Assembly (NCBI GenBank): GCA_013398295.1
Contig: VZSF01000011.1
Span: forward strand, 455,554 to 519,553
DNA: 64,000 bases
DNA from: Chionis minor
Lineage: Eukaryota; Chordata; Aves; Charadriiformes; Chionididae
Direction of reading: 5' to 3'
The notes beneath the pieces were generated by a model that ran no database searches, was not told the origin of the DNA, and saw nothing but the letters and a program-made list of their open reading frames with translations. The position numbers and the translations under genes are program-made. Below, piece by piece: positions 50,637 through 61,799 of the stretch; the first letter of the stretch is position 1, and the number at the start of each line of letters is the position of its first letter.

Positions 50637-51326
50637 CTATGACCTATTACGGAAAAAGTTTCTTTCTCGGGCAGAAAGAACCCAAGAAGGTATGATTTCT
50701 TCAAATAATGAGGATTGAGGTGACTGCATGAACAGCAAAACTCTCCAAAACCTGTTCTGCTGAAGCATCTTACAGACAAACTGAAGAATTCTTGGTGTCT
50801 TTGGAATAAAAATGAAATCAGGGTCTATTCCAAATTGGAGAAAGTTGCAGAGAATTGACAGAAAGTTTCTTAAATAGTATTGTAAATAGGAGCTAGTAAA
50901 GCCCATGACTTCATGATTAATTTGGCTGCAGAAGTCAGTTGAAAGACTATACTTAAAATAATCTGGATATATGTGAAATAGCAACAATTGCAGCAAAATT
51001 ATTGTTGCCTGTAACAGCTGTACTAATTCTGTCAGATTCTTTCAGTACACAAAAGGATATGAGAAAACTGTTGTGTAAAAGTCTGACTTTGGAAGGATAA
51101 AACATTCTCCATCAGGATTCAGGTTGAGACTTCCACTAGGAGTATATCTTCTGACGGATTTCGAAAGCAGGCTTCGCACTTTACAAATAAACTGGAGAGA
51201 AAACAATAAAGTGCCTGCGATGATAAATACCCATACCCGGTCACGAGGCCACAAAGGACTTATGTATCTGATATCCCATGGCATAAAAAGGCAGCAAAAG
51301 CTGTCTTTCAGCGTCTTACAGCTTTA
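50637..51326 (-). other. Long minus-strand frame broken by a single stop
   Basis: From about 51326 down to 50637 one minus-strand frame stays open for about 230 codons except for one TGA at 51042-51044; the frames at 51042-51284 and 50637-50996 are in the same phase. The upstream part covers a CpG-containing patch (51160-51250: CGGATTTCG, GCTTCGCAC, CCGGTCACGAGG). The downstream part is rich in Phe, Leu, Tyr and Ile, which a T-rich strand gives by chance because it holds few stop codons. No family is recognised and no splice borders stand out. Either a decayed coding sequence or a compositional artefact. Confidence 0.2.
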
Positions 51327-54300
51327 TATTGTGATGGAATGCAAATCATTCCAAGGAAAGCCCAGCTTTTGGAGGGAATATGCCTTTTTGTATAGGTTTT
51401 AATGATCCCTCATCTTAGCTCTTTGTTGAAGGAATATGGACCTTCCTGATTTTTTTCACAGACCTTGACTTCCTTTCTGGTGAAATTATGGACATTTATG
51501 GAGTATTCTTAAAGCTTACAAAAATATATTTCATTGACAAGCACTGTCATCAGGGGTGGCCATATGAGTCATAGTATGCAAGCCAATGGGGGAAGTTCCT
51601 TTTACATGAAATAACCTCTTATTTCCTAACTCCAAATGATATAACCCTCCTAACTGAGCTGTGTGCTTAAAGTTGAGATTTCAGATTTAGCATCATTTTT
51701 TTCTGTCGTTTTTTACAGTCTCCACTGCAGATTATGTATAGAATGAAAAAATGACTACTATGCTGTCATGCAAACTTCAAGTGCTCAAAGCTTATAAGCC
51801 AGCTTCCCTCAAATTGTCATGAAAATGATCTCAATAAAATTCAGAACGTTGACATGGTCTATAGTTAAAACAGACAGACAATTTCTAGTTTATTTGCTTT
51901 TTCTCAAACCAGTTTAAAAGATTACAGATCTCTCACCTTTCATACTTGAACAGGTGGCTGTTTTTAGCTCAGCAGCTGCTTGTATGCACTTACCAATCGT
52001 TTCTGTGGTGAAAGCCTTCTTGGCCTAGCCTAGGAGATTGGGCTAGAAAGAAGGACCATTACTTAGACAGTCCTCCCCAAGTGCATAAAGCTCCTCATGT
52101 CAGTCTTTCAAGTGTCACATCGGTTCTGTAGGTCTTTATATCTGCATTTCTAAGGTCTATCCAAAACACAGACCATTTCTAAGATCCTTTATACTGTTGT
52201 CCAATTTTTGGTTATTCAGGTGTATCAGATGCTGAAAAGAGACTAAGCAAGTTGCCTAAGATATCTTAGGGAAAAAAAATATCCTACATGTGTTTCCCAA
52301 AGTTGAAATTTTCACTGTAATGTTGTGTGAACGTTGTAAGTAATCCTCCTTTCTCTTCCCCGATCTTGTGATACCCGTTTTCCCCCATTCCAAGCTTTGA
52401 ATCTGGATTGATAAGCAGAACTGAGGTGACCACCTCCCTATGGAGTTTCTTATGGGTTTCTACCCCTTTTGATTTCACTGCTCTTAAGAAATATGCCACA
52501 TGAATTGGCTGAAATCTTGAAAGAAGACAACTTAACTGAAGATACCTTGCAGCTGTACTCGTTGGTACAGTTTCAGTTTAAAGTACCTGGAAATCCAGCA
52601 GCTGCCCTGAAATGCATAAGAATGGTAAAAAGTAATAAATCAATGAGTGTGATCAGAACTATAGTTTGAAAAGATACTTAGTTGCTACTTTATACTTCTA
52701 GAGTTTATAGAAATAAGATACGATTTCTCTATATATTTCTGCTGAAGATTTTAACCAAGAAAGATTACTGGAAATTTTGGAGAAAAAGTATGATAAAATA
52801 AAGATGCCATCTCATCAGTTTTAGGTAAACTGTCTGACTAGCTAGTTCCCAAACCTCAGGAAACATTAACTTGGAAAATGCAAAGTTCAGTTTCAACAAT
52901 AAGTTCTGTTATGGAAATTCGGTATTCAAATGTTTTTGAAAACCAGCTCGGTCTAATTTGGAGTCCCAAACCTGAAAGTAGTTCAACAATACCATAACAC
53001 TATATAAAATATATATAATGTAACTCAAACAGCAATCTGAAGTTGAGTGATAGTCATAGCACCTGTGTGACGTACACTCAATTGTCATACTCTCTTAGTA
53101 TAGGTTTTGTAATAGGACTCTATCACAGTGACTCTAATTTACCTCATACTCTGAACTTTCCACTGTAAGGGTTCAAAACTACTGTTGGGCGTGAGAAATA
53201 ATACTGCAAATACTTTGATATATCTTAAATACAACTACAGCTACTCTTTGATTATGATATCTATTCTTCTTTGCTTACTCCATGCAAGGTTTCAAATGTG
53301 AAAATTGGTGGTGCTATGTTATGGTACATAAATAATCTGATGAGTCATTATAAATTATAATCCTCTAGAAATCATGCATTCCCAAATTCTCATGAAAAAA
53401 CTGTCTCAAAAATATTACAAGCTGTTCTATTTTGAAAAATGTCCTCGGTATTTAGACTTCTAATTCAGCCTATGGTATTTAAGCTATTCAGGTTTTTTTT
53501 AAAATTTGTCCCATTTTCCATCCTTTAAAAATGTACACTATATCCAGTTAAAATGAAAAAGCTCAGTCAATATAGGAGTGATTTTTTGTAAAAGTTGTAA
53601 TGATTTTAAGGATTTTTAATTGCTTTTAGAGCTATCAGCCAGTTCAATAAGGCAGCTTTCTCTAGTTATTGTAGTAAAAGGGGTCACAAAGCAACCGCTA
53701 AACAAAGGAAGAAGTGTTGCCTTTCAAATTACTACCTGGAGAGAAAGGATAAGAGGAAGAAAACATTTGGTGAGAGAAACTGCTGAAACAAAATATGGGG
53801 TTTTTTGCCTTATCTTCAATGACAAACAACTTTCTAAAATTCAGGCTAGCAAATAAGGTACATCTAAATGTATTATTTGCTTCTAACAGTTTTACCGGTG
53901 CAATTTACATACTGTATGTAAAGTCACTGTCATGGTTTACTTGAGACAATACGCAATTATTAGAATCAAAATGTAATACAATAATTTATGAGCTTACTCA
54001 TTGTCTCCAATGCTGTCAGTAGAGTTACTAATTTGAGAAGCCATACACTCTTCTGCTAATTTGCTCTCTTCCTAGAGTTTAAACTGTAGATTTTTTAAAA
54101 GTTTCTGGGTAGTATGTAAATGTTACTAAATAAGTTCTCCAGCATTTAACAAAACTTTGAGACTGTCTTTAGGGTAGTCTTCTCATTGACACAACGGGAT
54201 ACTTAAAACCCGTTAAATTTTCATGATTAAAAGTCTTATGAGATGCTTGAATGAGGTGAATTTAGATAGGAAGTCCTAGCTAGCATTTAAAGCTTAACAG

Positions 54301-54489
54301 GAAAAGAGTGTGCGGAAAAGATTAGCATTTATTTTTATTTTGTTTTTGCAGGGTAGAAGGGATGAAAGAGGTGACTGCAAAACACTTCTATCAATCCTAA
54401 TGTTTTAACTGTAACTTTTAAAATGGAGAAACAACCAGTCTTTTATGCAGCATATACCTTAAGTAGAAAATTTCTAAAATACAAACCTA
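51327..54489. other. Unique AT-rich sequence with one exon candidate
   Basis: No recognised repeat. Apart from the exon candidate at 52489-52624, the 78-codon frame at 53620-53856 has an acceptor-like TTTTAATTGCTTTTAG before it but no donor or recognisable domain. Confidence 0.5.
52489..52624 (+). CDS. Candidate internal exon of an unrecognised gene
   Basis: A pyrimidine-rich acceptor-like stretch (CCCCTTTTGATTTCACTGCTCTTAAG) ends at 52488, and a donor-like ATG/GTAAAAAG begins at 52625. Between them 136 nt stay open: one base completing a codon, then 45 codons. The product looks like natural protein: PHELAEILKED, an acidic turn, LQLYSLVQFQFKVPG, then NPAAALKCIRM, reminiscent of helix-turn-helix repeats such as TPRs, though I cannot name the protein. 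No matching neighbouring exon was found within the window, which fits flanking introns many kilobases long. It could also be a chance frame or an exon-like remnant of a pseudogene. Confidence 0.3.
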
Positions 54490-55115
54490 TGTTGTGGTTT
54501 AACCCCAGCCAACAACTAAGCACCACACAGCTGCTCACTCACTCCCTGCCTGGTGGGGGAGTGGAGAATGGGGGGGAGACAGAATGGAGATGGGGGGGAG
54601 TATCAGAAGGGTGAAAATGAGAAAACTCACAGGTTGAGATAAAGACAGTTTAATAGGTAGAGCAAAATCTGTACATGCAAGCCAACCAAAACAAGGAATT
54701 CGTTCACCACTTCCCATCGGCAGGCAGGTGTTCAGCCATCTCTGGGAAAGCAGGGCTTCATCATGCATAAAGGTTACTTGGGAAGACAAACACCATAAGT
54801 CCAAATGTCTCCCTTCTCTGTCTTCTTCCTCCAGCATTATCTGCATAGCATGATGGCATATGGTATGGAGTATACTTTTGGTCAGTTGGGGTCAGCTGTC
54901 CTGGTTGTGTCCCGTCCCAATTTCTTGTGTGCCCCCAGCCTACTCGCTGGTAGGGTGGTGTGAGGAGCAGAAAAGGCCTTAACTCTGTGTTACTTGCTCA
55001 GCAATAGCGAAAATGTCTCTGAATTAACAAAATGGATTTCAGAACAAATCCAAAAAATAGCCTCGTACTACCTATTATGAAGAAAATTAACTCTATCCCA
55101 GCCAAAATCAGTATA
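54490..55115 (-). mobile_element. Solo LTR of an avian endogenous retrovirus (likely ERVL type)
   Basis: About 626 bp. The plus strand starts TGTTGTGGTTTAACCCCAGCC and ends near TTAACTCTATCCCAGCC, i.e. in LTR sense (minus strand) it runs from GGCTGGGATAGAGTTAA to GGGGTTAAACCACAACA. This is a common neoavian LTR. Inside, in sense order: GGACAGCTGACC and CATACCATATG blocks, a decayed TATA position (the family's TATATAAA reads as GCAGATAAT), and a conserved GATGGCTGAACACCTGCCTGC block. An ATTAAA polyadenylation signal follows (plus-strand TTTAAT, 54649-54654), then CTGTCTTTATCTCAACC. G-rich runs near 54567-54600 lie in the U5 part. No internal retroviral genes adjoin it. No clean target-site duplication is visible, which suggests age or imprecise borders. 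Confidence 0.88.
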
Positions 55116-55297
55116 ATCTCCAAGAAAAAAATTGGTACTGGGTTTCAGCTGACACTGCTTTTACCCATTATAAATCTTTTCTTGTGGAATTAAGGAAAAG
55201 CTTTTTAAAAATGTAGATAAGGAAAGTACCATTAGGTGACAATGGAATGATCATATTAGGATCAATGCAAAGCATTGATTTGAGTATTAACTGTTTT
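55116..55297. other. Short unique spacer between LTR and CR1
   Basis: AT-rich sequence of 182 bp separating the solo LTR from the CR1 tail. Nothing recognised. Confidence 0.6.
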
Positions 55298-56512
55298 CAT
55301 AGAATTGTAGAATGATAGAACCATAGAATCATAGAAGGTTTCGGTTGGAAGAGAGTTTAAAAATCATCTAGTTCCAAACACCCTTGCCATGGACAAGGAC
55401 ACCTCCCACTAGACCAGATTGCTCAAAGTCCTATCCAATCTGGCCTTGAACACCTCCAGGGATGAGGCCTGCACAGCTTCTCTGGACAACATCTTCCAGT
55501 GTCTCACCACCCTCACATTAAAGAATTTCTTCCTAATATCTAATCAAAATCTACCTTCTTCCAGTTTGAAGCCATTGCCCCTCATCCTATCACTACATGC
55601 CCTTGTAAAAAGTCCCTCTCCGGATTTCTTGTAGGCACCCTTCAGACACTGGAAGGCTGCTATAAGGTCTCCCCAGAGTGTTCTCTTGTCCAGGCTGAAC
55701 AACCCCAACTCTCTCAGCCTGTCCTCACAGCAGAGGTGCTCTAATTCTCTGATTATCTTCATGGCCCCCTCTGGACTCGCTCCAACAGGTTCATGTCCTT
55801 CTTATGTTGGGGGCCCCAGAGCTGGATGCAGTATTCCAGGTGGGGTCTCACAAGAGTGGAGTAGAGGGGCAGAATCACCTCCCTCGACCTGCTGGCCACA
55901 GCTGCTGGGGATGCAGCCCAGGATGTGGTTGGCTTTCTGGGCTGCGAGTGCACATTGCCAGCTCGTGTTGAGCTTCTCATCTACCAACATCCCCCAAGTC
56001 CCTCTCCTCAGGGCTGCTCTCAGTTGATTCTGTGCCCAGCCTGTATTTGTGCCTGGGATTGCCCTGATCCACATGCAGGACCTTGCACTTGGCCTTGTTG
56101 AACTTCATGAGGTTTACAGGGGTCCACTTCTCAAGCCTGTCCAGGTCCCTCTGGATGGCACCCCTTCCCTTCAGCATGTAGACTACACCACACAGCTTGG
56201 TGTCATTGGCAAACTTGCTGAGGGTGAACTCAATCCCAACATCCATGTGGTCAACAAAGATATTAAATAGTACTGGTCCTAGTACCAACCCCTGAGGAAC
56301 ACTGCTCATCACTGCTCACCACTGGGACACCAAGCCATTGACCACAACTCTTTTAGTGTGATGGTCCGGCCAGTTCCTTATCCACCAAGTGGTCCATCCA
56401 TCAAATCCATGCTTCTCCAATTTAGAGACAAGAATATCATGTGGGACAGTGTCAAATGCTTTGCACAACTCCAGGTAGACAATGTTTGTTGCTCTCCCCT
56501 TATCCATCAATT
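55298..56512 (-). mobile_element. CR1 LINE, 5'-truncated ~1.2 kb with RT core and tail
   Basis: Minus-strand CR1 from within the reverse-transcriptase domain to a long 3' tail of CATAGAAT-type units (55298-55340). The RT part is readable: [16 protein letters not shown] (motif A, where the family's catalytic Asp is Glu, codon 56469-56471), [15 protein letters not shown] (motif B region) and SKFANDTKL (motif C, FADD changed to FAND, codon 56205-56207). The C-terminal frames then repeat those of the copy at 29341-30255, including the same two frame breaks. The 5' end stops near 56512, just before a T run. With both metal-binding positions changed and frames broken, it cannot be autonomous. Confidence 0.97.
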
Positions 56513-59500
56513 TTTTTTTATTCCTCACTTGAGTCTTATCACCTATGTATTGAAGAAACTGTTCAAAGGGCTTTACTAGCTTGAGCCCTGCTGTCTATTT
56601 GTGGAGAGCAATATACAAAATCAAGAGTTATTTTTTCCTCAGGTCACCAGTTTTTATTTTGGAGGAAGACGATTCTGGTTTGGACGGTTTGTTGCATTTG
56701 AAACTTGAAAAAACAAGCAACGTAAGTTTTTGGTAACAACAAATTTTGGATAACAACAAATTTTGGAAAATTCACAAGGAGGAAACGTGATGAACAGCAC
56801 GATATGGAATCAATCACTGCACTTAGAGTGTTCTAGCTCAAAGAAGTCAGATAGCACCAGATGCCTCAGATTCATGAGAAACACTGAGAACAAATTTTCA
56901 CTAAATGTTAGGGATTCAGCTGCCAATAGAGAAAGCTCAGTAGCTAAAGTTCAATATTTGATGAGTCATACCCTTTCAAAACAGGCTTTTTTACCAGGCT
57001 TGGAACTTCATTAATGGTATTCCAAGTAGTTTCACTAACTTTCATCTTTTTATGAAATCCTGCCATGTCCTTGATCTTAATGTGACATGATACCCATGAG
57101 TACCACAGAGTAATTCACAACAGCCCAGGAAAAACTCCATGCAGGAGACAGAAAGCTTACTTCTTGAAAGCCACTGACACAAAGTCTAGCTAGAGCTGAA
57201 TCTAGCTAAAATAGAAATAATTTTTACAAACTTGAGTCTTGAATTTCCTTGAATTTCAAGGGCAGCACAGCCTGGAAGTACTTTTCTCTATAGTCAAAAT
57301 ACACCAGAGAACACTTAAATAATAGTCAGAACTTCTTGTTATTGGGAAGGTCACTTTTTGAGGCTGATTCTTATCATCAAAGATAGTATTAGTTCCAAGC
57401 ATATTATCAGAAAACACATTTTCCCTCTTCTTCCAATGATAGAAATAAATATTAACAAAAATACTTCCATTAAGTATGCTACCAAGATTTAACATTATTA
57501 TGCTTAAATTAAAATATTATTGATTCAAAAGTATGCGTTTGCACGTAGTAAGAGAAGAAACTATTCCAACCTTTTCATATACAAAAACGATGCTGAACAT
57601 TGATTCTGCAGCAGAGAAGAAAAGGTGATTACATTTTGAAAACTAATAATGTGTAGCTTCAAGCAACTAAAAAAAATCAATTGGTATTTATTATTTGTTT
57701 TGCAATGTACTATATGTTCTACAGCTCTTTTTCAAAACTGCAGACTACTTAGACCACCATCTGAAAATATATAAATGTAATTGGAAAGATAAAAGAAAAT
57801 AGTGATATTTTTCTTTCGTGAAGGGTTTTCTCCTGTGCACAGTCTTGATTTTCCAATAACAAATTTTAAGAAAGAAGAAATACACGCACAAAATCCCCAC
57901 AAAGTTTTTGAATTCAGACGTACAGCTGCCTCTCCATTGCACATGTACAACTATTGCACCTTCAGAAAAGCCTAGGCAAACACTATTAAAGTTCTCAAGT
58001 AAAAAAGACACCTGTGAAAATAACTATCAGTAGGTGCTCTTTCCTGAGAGTACTTTGCTGTTCGACAAATCCATCCACAGCTCAAGTCAATGGAAAGATT
58101 ACTTTTTAATTCAGAGGAGAAACAGACTTGGATTACACAAATGCGTAGGCATGTTTATAGCCCTTTTCAGATGACTACCCACACAGGACAGGGAAAAATA
58201 CACTTTTCAGGTAATTAATTTCTGTTGCAGGTCTTCTGTCACTGTCCTGATCTGAAAGTGTCAAGAAGTCAATATTTTAGTACTATGGGCCTGAACTAAT
58301 AAAAATATTAGAGTAGATATTCTTGTGCAATTTAGTTTATTTGTCTCCTGATCCTAATACAGAAAAGCAATAGCACCACCTCTACCACTTTAACTGCAAA
58401 GAACTATGTTCTCAGGTCCCAGTGCCTCAAACTCATTGACGTGTAATTTTTACCCACTGCAATTTCTTTTGAAAAAGGTATCGATATTTTGATCCACACC
58501 CCTGTCCACACCTCACAAAATAACTGTTTTACATGGATAAAATATGACAATTTGAACGGGGCAGCTTTACTGTCATGGCTCACACACGGAAAACAAATAG
58601 CTGATACGCAATGATCTCTCAGACTGGGTAAAATATAGGTGCGATCTTCATCTTTAGAGTATACAGGTGTAATTCCAGTTTTACCAATGTAAAGAATACA
58701 TCCTGTAATTGAATATTGAATCTGTAATTAAGTATTCATTCAGATTATCAGATCCTATTACTCCTTATTTGGTTATGACTCTTTTTTCATGTAGCCTGCT
58801 TGCAAGAACAGATCTGAAGGTAAGACCAAGCTTGATGCCTTAACAGCTGCACTATTTCAGCTGGCCATTCCCCAGCCAAATTCTCAATTCACCTCAGGGA
58901 AAAAGTTTTTAAAGAAATATGTGATGAATCCTTCTTTCCATGCTACTTCAATTGAATCCGAACTTTTTCCTGACATTTTTGCGCTTTTCCATTTTGTAAA
59001 ATTATATCACTATATAGCATATAAATAGAGCACCCCACTATGCAAAGAGATCAGACCTTATAGCAATCCCTATGAAAATGTCTGCACTCACTGAGTAAGC
59101 ATTAACACTTACTTTTAGATTCAGCATGCATACAAAGCAAATAGCTAAACTGCATTAATTTTGTTCATGTAGGGTATCACATATGCACATATATAGACAT
59201 ATAAGTGTAACTGCGAAGATGCTACATGCTTAATCAGAAAAATTAAATAGAGAGTAGGCTTTTTGTTTATGCTTCCATGAACTGGAGGAATTTAAAATTT
59301 CCTCACAAAGAATTGCCAAGACTTTTTCATACTTGAAGTGTAAGGAAACATTACCCGAACATACTGACAGAAGTAAAGGTCAAGGCTCGCTTCCATCCAT
59401 CTTGAATGCTGTGCCAAGTTCTCTCCATATCATAATTCATCAAATAATCTAATTAACTTGTTTAAAATTAAAATTAAGTTAGGCATACTTAAGGTCATGC

Positions 59501-59781
59501 AATTACAGGTCTGTGAAGAGAGTTTTACACCAACAAAGCAGCTGCAATCCAAATGACAAATCACACATTCTCTAATAACTCCCCATTTCCAGACAGCTAT
59601 TAATAATGTTTTCTTAAAATCAAATTAAAAGGGTGTTTGGTTGCTTTGCAAGTGCTGACTATTCAGGAAAGTAGTAAGAATCACTACTTTTACTGACTTG
59701 GGATGAGGCTTCTTGATTGGAATTCGGAATCATCATCTCCCAAAAACATAAACACTGTCAGGAGATATTGGGGTTACCATT
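56513..59781. other. Unique AT-rich sequence, no gene seen
   Basis: About 3.3 kb with no recognised gene. It holds a 17-bp perfect tandem duplication at 56734-56767. The frames at 57732-58011 overlap in two phases and are T-rich chance frames. Confidence 0.55.
56734..56767 (+). repeat. Perfect 17-bp tandem duplication
   Basis: TAACAACAAATTTTGGA occurs twice head to tail at 56734-56750 and 56751-56767. Perfect identity suggests a young slippage or end-joining event. Confidence 0.95.
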
Positions 59782-60008
59782 TCATAGAATCACAGAATGT
59801 TAGGGGTTGGAAGGGATCGCTAAGATCACCTGGTCCAACCCCCCTGCCAGAGCAGGTCCACCTACAGCAGGTTGCACAGGATGGTGTCCAGGCAGGTTTT
59901 GAATGTCTCCAGAGTCAGAGACTCCACCACCTCTCTGGGCAGCCCGTTCCAGTGCTCTGCCACCCTCAGAGCAAAGAAGTTCCTCCTCATGCTCAGATGG
60001 AACTTCTT
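59782..60008 (-). mobile_element. CR1 LINE, 5'-truncated 3' end
   Basis: About 227 bp. The inverted tail (TCATAGAATCACAGAATGTTAGGGG) is followed by GGTCCAACCCCCCTGCC, TCCACCTACAGCAGG and GCAGCCCGTTCCAGTGCTC. It belongs to the same subtype as the copies at 6251 and 61800 (CCTAACATTCTG before the tail). Stops at TGGAACTTC near 60008. Confidence 0.95.
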
Positions 60009-61799
60009 ATGATGTAAGAGTGCATAAACCCCTTATACTAGAAGCTGTTCCTCAAAAGAGGTGAAGAAGCTCCTAACTATTCTCTAATAAAGAAGTACAA
60101 AAATATGCCCAGGCACCACGCTGGATAACTTCACCAATATATGCTACTTTATCCATGGTGAAGATACACTGTAGTTCCTAACAGGGACAGAGATAAGTAG
60201 CATAAAAATATTTTTCCTTGCTATCTCTTTTCACAGGCAAAGTTCACAGCAGGCTGAGTCAGCTGAGCTGAGGCATGTCAGGGCCAGAACAAGCAAACTG
60301 TCTGACAGCAATAGCATCAATGTTTCAAGAAACCCATGTCCATACAGGCTTCCTCAGAAATAACAGAACAGAAAGAACAAGAAGCTTGATTGCATTTTAT
60401 TTGACACGCTTTACTATGTGTTTGATAAATAACATTATAAAGCTTGGCTGGGTATGGAAGATACAGAAAAACTGTAACTTCAAAACGCTCTTTAAGAAAA
60501 AAATATCTGGAACCTCTCAGTTATTAAGCAAACAGCTTGCATTAAATAACACTGACAAGTTAGAACTCAGACACCAAGTGAAGCAGACCGCGATGGCTCT
60601 GGAGAACACACTGCTACTTCGAGCACATTAGCAAAATAGAAACAAGATGTATCTTTTTCCCCCATTTTGCGAATGATACCACTAAGCTGGCAATCTTTTA
60701 GAGTTGGACCAAGAAGAAAAGGAAAGGTTGTTACTCACCCAAGAAAACTAACAGACTGGACACCACAGGTGTTGACCAAAAACAAATGCACAATACACTG
60801 TCAAGAAGATAAAAACAAAAATGAAAACTCAACCTTAGTGTGTTTCTGAGACTTACACTGCTGGGTTATTTATCCCAGTTCTTCTATGGGGCTATACTCA
60901 CTGCACATGTTGATTCATCATGTTACCACTATAGCCATTTGCCTTGTTTCTCATCTGGAAATTTCCAGCCCTGTTCCAGAAATAGCCTGACCAAATATGA
61001 ATCACTAGTTCACAACAATAAAAAAAAAAAAAAAGGCAGTGCTTGTTTGCATTAAGTTCTCTGGTGCTAAGTTGCAATCCAGGATTTATTTCATGAGTCT
61101 GTGAATACCTTTGCGATCCCAGTTTAAACCAAAGAGCTCATAAATCTAACCCTGAAACTTCACGTAATCCCTTCAGATCAATACACCATGCAGCTACCAC
61201 AGGCAATGCAAACTCGTTATGATCCTTATTTACAAGAAATCATTATCTAGAACTCATACAAAGAGTTTAATAGGTAAAGCAAATGACTATTTCGAGGTGT
61301 GAAACTTTGAGGGGTAATCGCCTTTCCAAGCTAAATGTCTGGATAAAAAGTCTTGGAAGGAAAGAGATCCGTACTTCCTTGAGGAGATGTGCTGTTTCTT
61401 AGGACAAAAATCTGTGTTGCTGATTTTCTTCCCCCTAGCTACCGGTGCCAAGCACAGCATGGCAAGCCAGGAGGGGAGCCAGGCAGGACCCTCACTCCGC
61501 ATTGCCTGCTGGAGCCTGCTTGGAGCCTGCTGGTGAGCTCAGTGCTCCGGCACGTTCACCCATGAAGCCAAGCTGGGACTAAGGGAACCTGCTCAGTAAC
61601 AGCCACTGAAGACACGCGAAGAAAGACAATGTCACATCTGCCACCTCTCACAGATTTCTGTGCACCACTTCCTTTTCTTCAGACTTCTTCTGACAAACAA
61701 AGAGGGTTTGGTGGAGGGCATTAAGTTTGGGGGCAGCCTTGGCTGCAGATAGATAGAGTTCAGGATTAGGTTTAGTGGGCATAAAACGACAAGCGTGGG
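60009..61799. other. Mostly unique sequence, no confirmed gene
   Basis: Contains A15 at 61020-61034. A GC-richer patch at 61430-61590 carries a small tandem GGAGCCTGCT repeat (61511-61520 and 61522-61531). The 118-codon plus frame at 60275-60631 has no recognised domain and lacks splice or promoter context. Confidence 0.5.
61020..61034 (+). repeat. Poly(A) tract (15)
   Basis: Simple homopolymer run. No retroposed transcript is recognised upstream of it. Confidence 0.9.

Noticed and set aside
55686..56270. Plus-strand frames of 113 and 73 codons
   Set aside because: Antisense shadows of the minus-strand CR1; the 113-codon one appears in near-identical form antisense to the 29 kb copy.
59702..60017. 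104-codon plus frame ending in [18 protein letters not shown]
   Set aside because: Its C-terminal two thirds are antisense to the minus-strand CR1 at 59782-60008.
60275..60631. 118-codon plus frame
   Set aside because: No recognisable domain, no promoter or splice context, composition not clearly protein-like.
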